Translations under genes and position numbers: made by a program | Notes under the pieces: generated by a model | What the model saw: the letters and a program-made list of their open reading frames with translations, nothing else | What the model was told of the DNA's origin: nothing | Databases searched by the model: none | Shown here: piece after piece, positions 27,854 to 37,789 of the stretch | Layout: each line of letters opens with the position of its first letter | How positions within the stretch are numbered: the first letter of the stretch is position 1 | NCBI RefSeq assembly: GCF_010994275.1 | Contig: NZ_WMCD01000008.1 | Location: 62,001-126,000 of the forward strand | Length of the DNA: 64,000 nt | Direction: 5' to 3' | Source of the DNA: Cyclobacterium jeungdonense | GTDB taxonomy: Bacteria; Bacteroidota; Bacteroidia; Cytophagales; Cyclobacteriaceae

Positions 27854-30740
27854 TAGCCTTTATAATGGCCCGGCTACATTTCTTAATGGTATCGATGATT
27901 TGTTGGATTTTTACCGGTTTGGTCAGATAATCATTCATACCGTTGGAAAGGGCAAGGTCTACATCCTCTTTAAATACGCTGGCTGATAACCCTACGATGA
28001 CCACTACTTTTCCATTTTCCATGGATCGAATCACTTTCGTGGCATCCATTCCATTCATTCCCGGCATCTGATTGTCCATAAATATCAAATGGTATTGTAC
28101 TTCTTCAACACATTTGATGGCATCCAGCCCGTTCATGGCTATATCTGGCTCATAGCCTAATTGGACTAACAGCATAACCATGAATTTAAGGTTAATGTCG
28201 TTATCTTCTACAATCAGAATTTTAAGTGGGAAATCGTCGGAAACTCTTTCAAAATCAACTACTTCTTTTTCAAATGAAGTATCTCCATTCGAGTGGTTTT
28301 CTTCACCATCAATATTTGATATCAGCGTAAAGGAAAATGTTGAACCCGCTCCCAATTCACTTTCAATCTGCAAAACACCTCCCATTAATTCGATCAACTT
28401 ATTGGCGATGGCCAATCCCAATCCGGTACCTTTGTAGTCTCCGTTTGAGGCTGCATTTGCCTGCGTAAAAGGCTTCAATAATTCGGGTAATTTTTCTCGA
28501 TCTATCCCTACTCCATTATCTTCTACTGCACAATGGAGGATAAGATTACTGGAAAATAGCTTTTCTCCTTTTACAAACACAGTGATTTCCCCTCCCTTAA
28601 GGGAATATTTCACAGCATTGCCAATAATGTTAAAAAATATTTGCGCCAATTTATCCTTGTCCAACACAATGACATCTGGAAGCGAATCATCTATTACCAA
28701 GTTGATTCGAAGGGATTTTTCATGTGCCATGCCGGAAAAAATATTAATTATTCTTTCCATCTCGGGTTTAAGCTTAAAAAACACCGGGTTCAATTCCATT
28801 TTCCCAGCCTCAATTTTGGAATAATCCAGAATATCATTTACAATATGAAGCAATGATTCCCCGGAATCGCCGATAATAGAAAGCAGCTCCTGTTGTTCCT
28901 CAGAAAGGGAAGTCTTGTACAACAAGCCCGTAATTCCTAATAATCCATTTAATGGAGTTCTTATTTCATGGCTCATATTTGCCAGAAAGTTTGATTTTTC
29001 CCTATTAGCCAATTCCGCCGCTTCTTTGGCTTCCCTAAGTCCCCTTTCCCAGAGTTTGTGCCCAGTGATATCTCTTGCAACAGAAATCATCCGCTCCTCA
29101 TCCAGTTTAAAAAACCGTATTTCAAAATACCTTCTGCCTATATCGAGTAATAAATCTAATTCCTCGGTTTGCATCTTGCCTGTTATAACAGCCCTATCAA
29201 ATGCGCGCATGGCCCTCTTCCCGGCTTCACCGGAAATCACTTCACTCATGTTTTTCCCTAGTGTTTTTTGTGGTGGCTGCAACAAAAGCTCCTCATACTG
29301 TACGTAATAATCCAAAAAGTCGCCTTTATTATTGTAGATGAATATAATATCCGGTAAACTATTCAACACCGACCTCAACCGGTTTTCACTTCGTATCAGC
29401 TCCTGATCGGCGATGTATTTATCATTAATATCTGTACAGATTCCTACTGTACCAGCAAATTTTCCGTCAGATTCAAAAATTAGCTTTTCAAAAATCTTTA
29501 CTCGTATAGGGGCCCCTTCTTTGCGGTTAGAATGCGCCTCGAAGTAGTAAAAATCATCTTTTCGTTCTATAGCCTCTTTTTTGGTTAGTATGAATGAATC
29601 GGCCTCATCGCACACCCAATCCTCTAAAGCAAAAGTTTGGAATTCCTCCGGACTATAACCAAGAACCTCTTTTACGTTGTCGCTTACATGATACAATTTC
29701 AGGCCTTTATCCTGATAGTACATAAAGCCCCTCGACTGTTGTAAAAGCATGGTCTGTTGCCGCAGTAATTGATCTAAATCCCTGGATTTTTTTTCTAATA
29801 ATTGGTTGTTTTCACTTGTCACCTTAAAAAACTTTGATAGGAAAAAAACCACCAACATCAACAATGCAAGGAGGGAAAGAAATAAGTGGAAGTAGTTTCC
29901 AAAAACCCCCGATACAACTGATGATTTATTTTGAGTGAATACAAATGCAATGGGCTTCTCTAATTCCAGACGAAATAAAGTAAAAGGATATTGAATTAGT
30001 AAAGATACCTGCCCCTCAGATGATCCATTTTCAGATAAGGCACCTTCATACTCACCTCTCAGGCCTCCTTCAATTTCTCTAACCATGGTTTCCTCCAGCC
30101 CCTTATCCAGGAACACTGGATCTTTAATGGTATCATCGATCAACTGGTAAAAGCCTCCTTCCAAAAAAACCAATTTATTGGTATTGGATCCCAGGTAATA
30201 ATTGACCAGTTGTCTGGAAAAGTACTTTCCCAAATTTAGCTTTACCAACAGCGTCACGCTTCCTTTATCTGATTTGACCCTAAAACAATAGCGGCAATCC
30301 TGCTCCCCAATCCCGGTTTTAGCCTCTGTTACCGAAAAATAATTGGCATCTGAGACTTGGTAAATTTTTCTGAGATCTCCCTTTTCAATGAACAGGGTAT
30401 CGATCAGATTAATGTAATTATTCAATAATCGTCTTACCCTTGTTTCATCTACTGTGGATTTCAATGCGCTGTTTCCGGATGGAAGAAGTCTCTCCTGATT
30501 GTTTGCATAAAAAATCAAGTCTTCATTCAAATTGTTGAAGGTTCTCTGAGCTTCATTTGCAGCCAGCTCGACTTGCTTGTTGAGGAACACTTTTCGGCTT
30601 TCTACCAGGTTTTTGGATAAGGAACGGTAAAAGAAAAAAGCCAGGGTCACCGTAAACAAAATGGCACCTATACTTAGCCACCAGAATTTTTTTGCCTCTC
30701 TCCGGTAATTTTCCGTCCTGTTTTTCTCCCTGTCAGTCAT
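27846..30740 (-). CDS. Membrane hybrid histidine kinase with PAS domains and receiver
   Basis: The 964-residue protein has one membrane helix at about 19-38, an extracytoplasmic sensor region of about 240 residues, and a second helix at about 280-305. Two PAS domains follow (about 330-450 and 455-575). The HisKA domain has the phospho-acceptor His591 (FLANMSHEIRTPLNG), the ATPase domain has N and G boxes (NIIGNAVKYS, DNGVGI, GTGLGLAI), and a C-terminal receiver has Asp889 (FMDNQMPGMNG). It should autophosphorylate and pass phosphate to its own receiver. Its start overlaps the end of a lipoprotein sensor gene by eight bases, which suggests the two act together. No HPt domain or DNA-binding output gene is adjacent. 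Confidence 0.92.
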   Translation of the reverse strand: MTDREKNRTENYRREAKKFWWLSIGAILFTVTLAFFFYRSLSKNLVESRKVFLNKQVELAANEAQRTFNNLNEDLIFYANNQERLLPSGNSALKSTVDETRVRRLLNNYINLIDTLFIEKGDLRKIYQVSDANYFSVTEAKTGIGEQDCRYCFRVKSDKGSVTLLVKLNLGKYFSRQLVNYYLGSNTNKLVFLEGGFYQLIDDTIKDPVFLDKGLEETMVREIEGGLRGEYEGALSENGSSEGQVSLLIQYPFTLFRLELEKPIAFVFTQNKSSVVSGVFGNYFHLFLSLLALLMLVVFFLSKFFKVTSENNQLLEKKSRDLDQLLRQQTMLLQQSRGFMYYQDKGLKLYHVSDNVKEVLGYSPEEFQTFALEDWVCDEADSFILTKKEAIERKDDFYYFEAHSNRKEGAPIRVKIFEKLIFESDGKFAGTVGICTDINDKYIADQELIRSENRLRSVLNSLPDIIFIYNNKGDFLDYYVQYEELLLQPPQKTLGKNMSEVISGEAGKRAMRAFDRAVITGKMQTEELDLLLDIGRRYFEIRFFKLDEERMISVARDITGHKLWERGLREAKEAAELANREKSNFLANMSHEIRTPLNGLLGITGLLYKTSLSEEQQELLSIIGDSGESLLHIVNDILDYSKIEAGKMELNPVFFKLKPEMERIINIFSGMAHEKSLRINLVIDDSLPDVIVLDKDKLAQIFFNIIGNAVKYSLKGGEITVFVKGEKLFSSNLILHCAVEDNGVGIDREKLPELLKPFTQANAASNGDYKGTGLGLAIANKLIELMGGVLQIESELGAGSTFSFTLISNIDGEENHSNGDTSFEKEVVDFERVSDDFPLKILIVEDNDINLKFMVMLLVQLGYEPDIAMNGLDAIKCVEEVQYHLIFMDNQMPGMNGMDATKVIRSMENGKVVVIVGLSASVFKEDVDLALSNGMNDYLTKPVKIQQIIDTIKKCSRAIIKATK

Positions 30741-31734
30741 GGATATCCAATAAGTACCAGTCCATTAAGTTCATCCTCTTACAATAAGCCTCAAACAACC
30801 TACCACCCATCTCAAAACTATGGTAGTTTTCTTTTTCCAACAAAAATTTAGACGCCATTTGTCTTACCTCCTTGCTTTTGCTTTTATACAGGTTAAAATT
30901 CTCCTTCCGGAAATTATCTGATTGAATGGTTTGAATATAGGCATGGTTTTTCAGAGGAGGCATGCTTAATGCTTCGATAGCTTCAGCTTTTCCAGCTACG
31001 ATAGTACCCTGGCTGTCTATGAGCATCAGTTTTTTATCAGACTTTTCCAGGAATGCCTTCATAAGGTCAAAAAGTGTAATATCAAAACCCAGCACACCTT
31101 TTAACTCATTATCATGATAAACAGGATGAATCAGCGATAAAATCCAACCTCTACCAACCGGATCAATATACACCTCCTGTACCCAAACGGCCTTTCTGTT
31201 GGGGTTTCGGGCCTCATCTGCCATGTAATAAAAATTAAATGCCGTTATGTCTATTTCAGGATCTAGTGAATTTAAAAGGTCGTAGGGAGGGTATAACCGA
31301 TTGAAATGGCTGGCTGAATTGAAATAAATCTGGCACACCATTTTCCTTTTCTCTAAAATTTTGATAAAAGCACTATCCAATGGCTCAGTAATATGGATTT
31401 CACGAATAGCGAGTGGTTTATTCTTGGCCACAATAGAAACAAAAACCGTACTTTCATCTCCCGATTCATTTTTATTATAAATGAATCCCCTTTCATCAGA
31501 AAGAAATTTGCTGTCGTCTCCAAGGGGAACCAGGCTATCTGCCTTTTGAAATAAAAACGATGAATAATTAGCTAAAGCAGCAATGTCCGCCTCCATGGGT
31601 ATTAAATCAGCTTCCACTTTTCGAATCACGGAGTCCAGCAATTGAAAATGCTGTTGATGTACCTTTTTAGGATCCGATTGACAGGCGGAAGAAAACAATA
31701 AAATGGAAAATAGTACGAAAAATAAATATTTCAT
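30733..31734 (-). CDS. Cache-like sensor lipoprotein upstream of hybrid kinase
   Basis: The 333-residue protein has a lipoprotein signal (hydrophobic run ending LFSSAC, Cys at about 18). The rest reads as an extracytoplasmic double-Cache/PDC-like sensor: paired beta segments such as GWILSLIHPVYHDNELKGVLGFDITL and KLMLIDSQGTIVAG. The ATG at 31734 is preferred over a TTG eight codons upstream, because it places a normal lipoprotein signal at the N-terminus. It overlaps the kinase gene start by eight bases. It probably binds a small ligand and signals to the kinase; the ligand is unknown and the domain call is from sequence pattern. Confidence 0.75.
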   Translation of the reverse strand: MKYLFFVLFSILLFSSACQSDPKKVHQQHFQLLDSVIRKVEADLIPMEADIAALANYSSFLFQKADSLVPLGDDSKFLSDERGFIYNKNESGDESTVFVSIVAKNKPLAIREIHITEPLDSAFIKILEKRKMVCQIYFNSASHFNRLYPPYDLLNSLDPEIDITAFNFYYMADEARNPNRKAVWVQEVYIDPVGRGWILSLIHPVYHDNELKGVLGFDITLFDLMKAFLEKSDKKLMLIDSQGTIVAGKAEAIEALSMPPLKNHAYIQTIQSDNFRKENFNLYKSKSKEVRQMASKFLLEKENYHSFEMGGRLFEAYCKRMNLMDWYLLDIHD

Positions 31735-31760
31735 CTTTGAATATTTAAATATAAACAAAG

Positions 31761-32000
31761 TTAAAAATTTTTCATAGCTTTTTGAAGTGATTGATGCATT
31801 TCGTTGAACCTTTCTTTCACATCTTCAAAGAATTCACCCTCCAGCATCAGTTCTAACGACTTTTCCTCTGGTACATCCAATGCAGAAATTTTAAACGTCT
31901 GCTCCATGCCCCCTGTTTCAAACTTGATCAGATACTTATTGTTCCAATCAAAAAGGGTAATCTTAACTTCCTCTTTTTTCACTTCGTTGACTACCCTCAT
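31761..32000 (-). CDS. Small hypothetical protein coupled to OsmC gene
   Basis: The 79-residue acidic protein has no signal or membrane helix. It reads as a beta hairpin (VKITLFDWNNKYLIKFETGGMEQTFKIS) followed by helices. Its ATG overlaps the OsmC stop by four bases (ATGA), so it is probably translated from the same message. I do not recognise a family. Operon coupling and ordinary codon use support a real gene. Confidence 0.7.
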   Translation of the reverse strand: MRVVNEVKKEEVKITLFDWNNKYLIKFETGGMEQTFKISALDVPEEKSLELMLEGEFFEDVKERFNEMHQSLQKAMKNF

Positions 32001-32413
32001 GCCGGTCTGATTACCTCCGCTGTGTAATTGATCTCGGATTTTAAAGAGGATGCCACCGAACAGTATTTTCCAACGGCCAATTTGACCACTTTTTCAAATT
32101 CACTTTGGGTAGCATCAGGGGATGTTAACATAAAATGTAATTGGATGGATTTATAAAAAGAGGGTGTTCCGTCATTCCGTATGCCTTCAGCCTCAATTTT
32201 GAAATCCTGCACATTCCGGCGCTTTTTTTTCATCATCAATACTGTATCTACTGCGGAGCAGCCAGCCAGTCCGGATAGCAGCAATTCCATGGGTGATTGG
32301 TGCTGTTTTTCCTCGCCAGTGTACATATCGATCTGAACTTTGTTTCCGGTTGTGTTAACTGATTCGTATTCATGATCAGAAATCATGCGAAGGGTGATCT
32401 GCTTTTTATTCAT
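31997..32413 (-). CDS. OsmC-family peroxidase-like protein
   Basis: The 138-residue protein has the OsmC/Ohr fold with both conserved cysteines, Cys52 (SGLAGCSAVDTV) and Cys118 (VGKYCSVASSL). These form the thiol peroxidase site in characterised relatives, which reduce organic hydroperoxides. It is the first gene of a minus-strand cluster and stands back to back with the site-2 protease gene, with about 250 bases between them for divergent promoters. Confidence 0.9.
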   Translation of the reverse strand: MNKKQITLRMISDHEYESVNTTGNKVQIDMYTGEEKQHQSPMELLLSGLAGCSAVDTVLMMKKKRRNVQDFKIEAEGIRNDGTPSFYKSIQLHFMLTSPDATQSEFEKVVKLAVGKYCSVASSLKSEINYTAEVIRPA

Positions 32414-32661
32414 CTCGAGTTCGAAAATAATAAATTTTGGTTAATAGACAATACCTTACCGATTAGGTATAAGCATTGCAAAGGTATAAAAAGCAAATCA
32501 AAACCTGCCGTTGCTTTAGTGAAAGGCTGAGCAGAAAACAGTTGCTCCACCCCTCTTTTCTTTAATTCGTCCGGCTTGCAAATCAAGATCTAAGCCTTAT
32601 TTTTACAAATAGCATTATTGCTAATTTCCAATTCCGTTACTATCCAGTTCAACCCTCAAAA

Positions 32662-33741
32662 ATGAAATTTTCATTATATCTAGGAAAATACAGCGGCATT
32701 AAGGTTTTCATTCATTGGACCTTTTCGCTGCTTTTATTGTGGATTATAATTTCCAACGTAAGATCCGGTACCCCCTGGATTGATACCGGGTGGACGATCA
32801 TTTTTGTTCTATTAATCTTTATTTGTGTGATTTTGCATGAATTCGGTCATGCTCTTACCGCACAAAGATACGGAATACAAACAAGGGATATCATTCTCTT
32901 GCCCATTGGAGGATTAGCCAGATTGGAAAAACTTCCGGAAGATCCCAAGCAAGAACTTAAAGTAGCAATCGCAGGGCCACTGGTAAATGTTGTGCTGTTT
33001 TTGCTTCTGTCCATAGTGGTGTCACTAACGGGGTTTGACCTGAATTTATTGGAGGAAGCCAAACTTAACGGCAATAGCATTTGGCTTTTTCTGGCATCAG
33101 CCAATCTTTTTTTAGCACTATTTAATTTATTACCTGCCTTTCCTATGGATGGAGGTCGGGTGTTACGAGCCTTGTTATCCACTGGAATGCCCCGTATTAA
33201 AGCCACCGAAATTGCTGGAGGAATCGGTCAACTGATGGCCATCGCTTTTGTTTTTTTTGGGTTATTTAATAACCCGGTTTTAGTACTGATTGGCATTTTT
33301 ATTTTTTTAGGTGCTCAGGCAGAAGTCAATCAAACGAAACAATCTTCTTTTTTGGAAGGATATAAGGTGGGAGACGTGCTGATGCGGAAATTCCCAATTC
33401 TTGCCTTTGATGCCCCTTTACAAAAAGCTGTAGATAAACTATTGGAAGGCCAGGCAGTACACTTTGTCGTAGTTAAGGAAGATACTCCTATAGGAATCCT
33501 TAGTAGAGAGGGAATAGTACTTGGCCTGCAGCAAGGGGATCGACAGACCCCTGTCGAAAAGGTGGCCGATCAAAAACCCCTAAAACTGGAAATTTCCCTT
33601 CCATTGCAGGATGCCTTCAAAAAAATGACTTCAGAAAATAAAAAAGTAGCTCTGGTCTACGAAGCCAACCATTTCTTAGGCATTTTAGACCAGGAAAATA
33701 TTTCGGAATTTATAATGGTCAAAAATGCGTTGGCCCAATGA
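32662..33741 (+). CDS. Site-2 protease family (M50) with C-terminal CBS-like region
   Basis: The 359-residue protein has the M50 zinc motif HEFGH (59-63) inside a membrane helix. The second metal motif is NLLPAFPMDGGR, with Asp163. About six membrane helices span 1-220. The C-terminal 130 residues look like a degenerate pair of CBS domains (VGDVLMRKFPILAFDAPLQKAVDKLLEG). It belongs to the SpoIVFB-like group of intramembrane proteases. Its stop overlaps the next gene's start by four bases, so it is coupled to a calcium-type ATPase. The substrate is unknown. Confidence 0.9.
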   Translation: MKFSLYLGKYSGIKVFIHWTFSLLLLWIIISNVRSGTPWIDTGWTIIFVLLIFICVILHEFGHALTAQRYGIQTRDIILLPIGGLARLEKLPEDPKQELKVAIAGPLVNVVLFLLLSIVVSLTGFDLNLLEEAKLNGNSIWLFLASANLFLALFNLLPAFPMDGGRVLRALLSTGMPRIKATEIAGGIGQLMAIAFVFFGLFNNPVLVLIGIFIFLGAQAEVNQTKQSSFLEGYKVGDVLMRKFPILAFDAPLQKAVDKLLEGQAVHFVVVKEDTPIGILSREGIVLGLQQGDRQTPVEKVADQKPLKLEISLPLQDAFKKMTSENKKVALVYEANHFLGILDQENISEFIMVKNALAQ

Positions 33742-36383
33742 TTCAGATTCCGGACAATCCACATCGGTTTAGCACTGAGGAAATCAAAAAAAAATTACAA
33801 ACCTCAGAATCCGGAATAAGTACTCAAACAGCTGACCAATTGCGCCAGGTTTATGGCTGGAATGAACTGCCCGATCCAAAAAAGAAATCGGTATGGTTCC
33901 TATTATTCCGGCAATTCCAAAATATCATGGTCTATATCCTTTTGGTTGCCTCATTGATCTCTTTTTTGACGGGACATCATGTAGACGTAATTGTCATTTT
34001 GGCCATCGTAGTCATCAATATTCTGATTGGATTTGTTCAGGAATTTAAAGCTGAAAATTCTGTTCAGGCCTTGAAAAACTTACTGGTTCCAAAATGCGCT
34101 GTAATTCGAAACGGAAAATTAATAACCATCCTTTCTAGAGAGTTGGTACCCGGTGACGTCATGCATTTGTCCGAGGGTGATCTTATACCTGCAGATGGAA
34201 TACTCTTCCGAGCCGAGGACACCCGAACCATGGAATCCTCCCTTACTGGAGAGCCTGTACCCATTGAAAAAAACTGTGATCCCAGCCTCGAAGACAGTCC
34301 ATTAGCTGACCGGAAAAACATGGTCTGGAAAGGTACCTTTGTCTCTGGAGGGAACGCCTTGGCCTGGGTTATCGCCACCGGCCCGGACACCCAAATTGGA
34401 AAGATTGCGGCAAGTCTAAAATCCATCCCGGCAAAAGATTCCAGTTTCAAAATTAAATCCAATAGGTTAGCCAAACAAATGGCTATCCTAGCCATATTGA
34501 GTGCAATAATCCTGTTTTTAGTAGGCTACTTTTTCCAAGAAATTCCTGTAGATGAGCTTCTCCTGATATCCATAGCGGCACTGGTTTCTGCCATTCCGGA
34601 AGGGCTACCGGCTGTGCTATCCATAGTGTTGGCCATAGGCGCAAACAGAATGTCCAAAAAAAACGCCATCATTCGGGAAATTTCTGCTACCGAAAGCCTT
34701 GGATCTGTGAGTACCATCGTGACGGATAAGACGGGAACGCTTACTCAAAACACCATGACCATTAAAAAACTATGGCAGGTAGGTGGGGAGGAAATAGGCG
34801 TGAGCGGAGAAGGCTGGGAAACAAAAGGGGAATTTTCAGGGAATGAGGCCGATATAAAGGCTCTCAATTCATTGCTGGAGATTGCAGCTCATTGCAACCA
34901 GGCTTCTGTTTCAGTCACAAAAAAAGGCAGGTACCAGATAACCGGAGACCCTACGGAGGCGGCTTTTTCAGTGCTGGCCCGAAAAGCCGGAATCCAAAGG
35001 ACCCTGCCCATAGTAAAAGACTTTCCTTTCAGCACTGTTGAAAAATTTCGGTCCACCATTGTGGAAAAATCAGGAAAGCGACTTCAGTATTATATCGGCG
35101 CACCGGAAAAAATCCTTGAAAAATCAGCCCAATTTCAAGACAAAGACAGGGTTTCCACCCTGACAGAACAACACCGTTCAGCCATCAGGGAAATTCTAAA
35201 CAATTGGTCGAAAAACAGCTTTCGGGTTTTGGCTCTGGCTTTCCATCCTGAAGGAAATCCGGAACCGCCATCTGATAAAGGTTGGGTATTTTGTGGCCTG
35301 GCAGCAATGGTAGATCCGCCACGACCTGAAGTCCAAAAAGCGGTTAAAGCCTGTCACCAGGCAGGTATCCGGGTAATCATGGCTACCGGTGACCATTCCC
35401 AAACGGCCTTCGCAATAGGAAAAGAAGTAGGGATTGTCCTTCCTGGTAGAGAACAGGTACTCACTGATGCAGAACTTCAGAAATTGAGTAAAGAGGACTT
35501 TACCCGGGCCATACGGGAGGTGGATATTTTTTCCCGATTAAGTCCCTTGATGAAATTAAAAATCGCCAAATCCTTGCAGGAATCAGGAGAGCTGGTGGCA
35601 ATGACAGGAGATGGGGTTAACGATGCCCCGGCCTTAAGACAAGCCAATGTTGGTGTTTCCATGGGTATAATGGGCACCGATGTGGCAAGAGAAGCCTCGT
35701 TAGTGGTCCTGGCCGACGATAATTTCGCCACCATCGTTCAAGCCGTAGAACAGGGAAGAATTGTATTCAACAACGCCCGTAGGACTAGCTTTTTTCTGAT
35801 CACTACTAATTTTGCCGAAATTGTCACCTTGATAGTTGCCATTGCCCTTGGGTTTGCCATGCCGCTGACTGCCACCCAAATATTATGGATAAATTTGGTT
35901 ACAGATGGATTTTGCGATAAAGCCCTGGCTACCGAAAAAGGGACAGGCAACGAACTTAATTCACCACCAATCCATCCAAAAGAAAACATTATTAACCGCG
36001 AAATTCTACCATTTTTATTCCTCAACACGTTCCTGATGACTGGAATGTCCCTATTTGCCTTCCAGTATTATTTGCCAGAGAGTATGGAAAAAGCCAGGAC
36101 TGTTGTTTTCATTGTACTAGCCTTTTCTCAACTTTTCAATGTTTTTAATATGCGAAGCATAAAAGGTTCTGCCTTTAAAGTTGGCCTCTTTAGTAATAAA
36201 TGGGTAAATTATGCTTTGGTTATTTCCATAGTCATTCAGGTTCTGATAATTGAGATTCCTGCTTTGGCTTCATTATTTAATTTTCACCCGCTCTCCCCTG
36301 GAGAATTCCTTAGTTGGGTAGCCCTTTCCTCCCTGGTATTGTGGGTAAATGAATTATACAAATTGATACGTAGAAAACTATGA
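33738..36383 (+). CDS. P-type ATPase of calcium (P2) type
   Basis: The 881-residue protein has an actuator TGEP (170-173), the phosphorylation motif DKTGTLT (about 330), TGDH and MTGDGVND hinge motifs, and about ten membrane helices. Residues that bind calcium in SERCA appear conserved: PEGLP in helix 4, Asn and Glu in TTNFAE of helix 5, and Asn, Thr and Asp in NLVTDG of helix 6. This favours Ca2+ transport. One oddity is that the nucleotide-binding KGAPE motif reads IGAPE, losing the lysine. It is coupled by four-base overlaps to the protease before and the CoA-transferase after. Confidence 0.9.
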   Translation: MIQIPDNPHRFSTEEIKKKLQTSESGISTQTADQLRQVYGWNELPDPKKKSVWFLLFRQFQNIMVYILLVASLISFLTGHHVDVIVILAIVVINILIGFVQEFKAENSVQALKNLLVPKCAVIRNGKLITILSRELVPGDVMHLSEGDLIPADGILFRAEDTRTMESSLTGEPVPIEKNCDPSLEDSPLADRKNMVWKGTFVSGGNALAWVIATGPDTQIGKIAASLKSIPAKDSSFKIKSNRLAKQMAILAILSAIILFLVGYFFQEIPVDELLLISIAALVSAIPEGLPAVLSIVLAIGANRMSKKNAIIREISATESLGSVSTIVTDKTGTLTQNTMTIKKLWQVGGEEIGVSGEGWETKGEFSGNEADIKALNSLLEIAAHCNQASVSVTKKGRYQITGDPTEAAFSVLARKAGIQRTLPIVKDFPFSTVEKFRSTIVEKSGKRLQYYIGAPEKILEKSAQFQDKDRVSTLTEQHRSAIREILNNWSKNSFRVLALAFHPEGNPEPPSDKGWVFCGLAAMVDPPRPEVQKAVKACHQAGIRVIMATGDHSQTAFAIGKEVGIVLPGREQVLTDAELQKLSKEDFTRAIREVDIFSRLSPLMKLKIAKSLQESGELVAMTGDGVNDAPALRQANVGVSMGIMGTDVAREASLVVLADDNFATIVQAVEQGRIVFNNARRTSFFLITTNFAEIVTLIVAIALGFAMPLTATQILWINLVTDGFCDKALATEKGTGNELNSPPIHPKENIINREILPFLFLNTFLMTGMSLFAFQYYLPESMEKARTVVFIVLAFSQLFNVFNMRSIKGSAFKVGLFSNKWVNYALVISIVIQVLIIEIPALASLFNFHPLSPGEFLSWVALSSLVLWVNELYKLIRRKL

Positions 36384-37681
36384 ATAAAGAATTTAAATCA
36401 GTAAGTCCAGATGAGGCCGTTCAACTTGTAACCAGTCACCAAAGAATATTTGTTCATGGTAGTGCTGCAACACCTACCATATTGCTTAATGCCCTTTCAA
36501 AACGGAAAGAGGAGTTGGAAAATGTGGAAATTGTATCCATTACTACCCTTGGAGACATGCCCTTGGCCGATGAGTCCTGCAAAGGAAGCTTTTACATTAA
36601 TTCTCTTTTTGTGTCCGAAAATGTCCGAAAGGCAGTAAATAGTGAACGAGGGGGATACGTACCCATTTTCCTAAGTGAAATTGGAAGGCTTTTTAGAAAA
36701 AACATCCTACCCATAGATATCGCGATGATTCAGGTTTCTCCTCCCGATAGACATGGATATTGTTCCCTCGGTACTTCGGTAGATGTGGCCCGTCCGGCCG
36801 TCGAGACTGCTAAATTCATTATTGCTCAAATCAATCAACAAATGCCCCGTACGATGGGCGATGGTCAGGTCCACGTCAGTAAATTCGACCGGATCATAGA
36901 AGTAGATGAGCCCCTACCACAGGTAGATTATTCTGCCAAACTGGACGAGGCAGATTACAAAATAGGAAAATTTGTGGCAGAAATGGTTGACGATGGCTCG
37001 ACCCTTCAGCTCGGTATTGGAGGCATTCCTGATGCGGTACTGCAATCCTTACAGAACCACAAAGACCTTGGAATCCACACTGAAATGTTTTCAGACGGAG
37101 TCATTGATTTGATGAATAAAGGCGTCATCACTAATAAATTTAAGAAAAAACATCCCGGCAAAGTGGTATCCTCTTTCGTGATCGGCACCAAAAAAGTATA
37201 CGACAGTATACATGATAATCCGGCCTATTCGTTTCACGAAGCAGCCTATGTAAACGATACTGCCATCATCCGAAAGAACCCGAAAGTCATTTCCATTAAT
37301 TCATGTGTAGAAATAGACCTGACTGGTCAGGTTTGCGCAGATTCAATTGGAAGCTATCACTATTCGGGTGTCGGTGGTCAGATGGATTTTATGCGAGGTG
37401 CTGCACTTTCGGAAGACGGTAAGCCGATAATGGCCTTGCGGGCCGGTACCAAAAAAGGCAAATCCAAAATCGTCCCTTTCCTCAAAGAAGGGGCCGGAGT
37501 AGTTACCACCAGAGCACACGTGCATTATGTGGTCACCGAATATGGGGCCGCCTATCTGTACGGAAAAAACCTCCGGCAGCGGGCGCATGAACTTAAAAAA
37601 ATTGCCGCTCCGGAACACCAGGAGGAATTGGACAAGGCCATCCACGAAAGATTTGGAAATTTTGTTTACCCGTTCAGGTAA
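36380..37681 (+). CDS. Acetyl-CoA hydrolase/transferase family (4-hydroxybutyrate CoA-transferase-like)
   Basis: The 433-residue protein matches class I CoA-transferases of the Cat2/AbfT group. It has the glutamate-bearing motif GIHTEMFSDG (Glu235, the catalytic position in this family) and the glycine-rich YSGVGGQMDFMRGA loop. No signal peptide is present. It would move CoA between acetyl-CoA and a carboxylate; the physiological acid is unknown. Its start overlaps the P-type ATPase stop by four bases, an unexpected pairing. A perfect 10-bp hairpin overlaps its stop codon. Confidence 0.92.
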   Translation: MNKEFKSVSPDEAVQLVTSHQRIFVHGSAATPTILLNALSKRKEELENVEIVSITTLGDMPLADESCKGSFYINSLFVSENVRKAVNSERGGYVPIFLSEIGRLFRKNILPIDIAMIQVSPPDRHGYCSLGTSVDVARPAVETAKFIIAQINQQMPRTMGDGQVHVSKFDRIIEVDEPLPQVDYSAKLDEADYKIGKFVAEMVDDGSTLQLGIGGIPDAVLQSLQNHKDLGIHTEMFSDGVIDLMNKGVITNKFKKKHPGKVVSSFVIGTKKVYDSIHDNPAYSFHEAAYVNDTAIIRKNPKVISINSCVEIDLTGQVCADSIGSYHYSGVGGQMDFMRGAALSEDGKPIMALRAGTKKGKSKIVPFLKEGAGVVTTRAHVHYVVTEYGAAYLYGKNLRQRAHELKKIAAPEHQEELDKAIHERFGNFVYPFR

Positions 37682-37705
37682 AGGAGGAGAAACCCCTCCT
37701 CCTTT
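37680..37705 (+). terminator. Hairpin overlapping CoA-transferase stop
   Basis: AAAGGAGGAG (37680-37689) pairs perfectly with CTCCTCCTTT (37696-37705) around a 6-base loop. It starts within the stop codon. Only three T follow in the stem end, so strength is moderate. Confidence 0.6.
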
Positions 37706-37789
37706 CTACGTCGATTATTTTGCAAAAAGATATAACTTGTATCCGAGTTCAATTTGTAAGATTTTTGTGTCAAAATTAATTGATTATCG

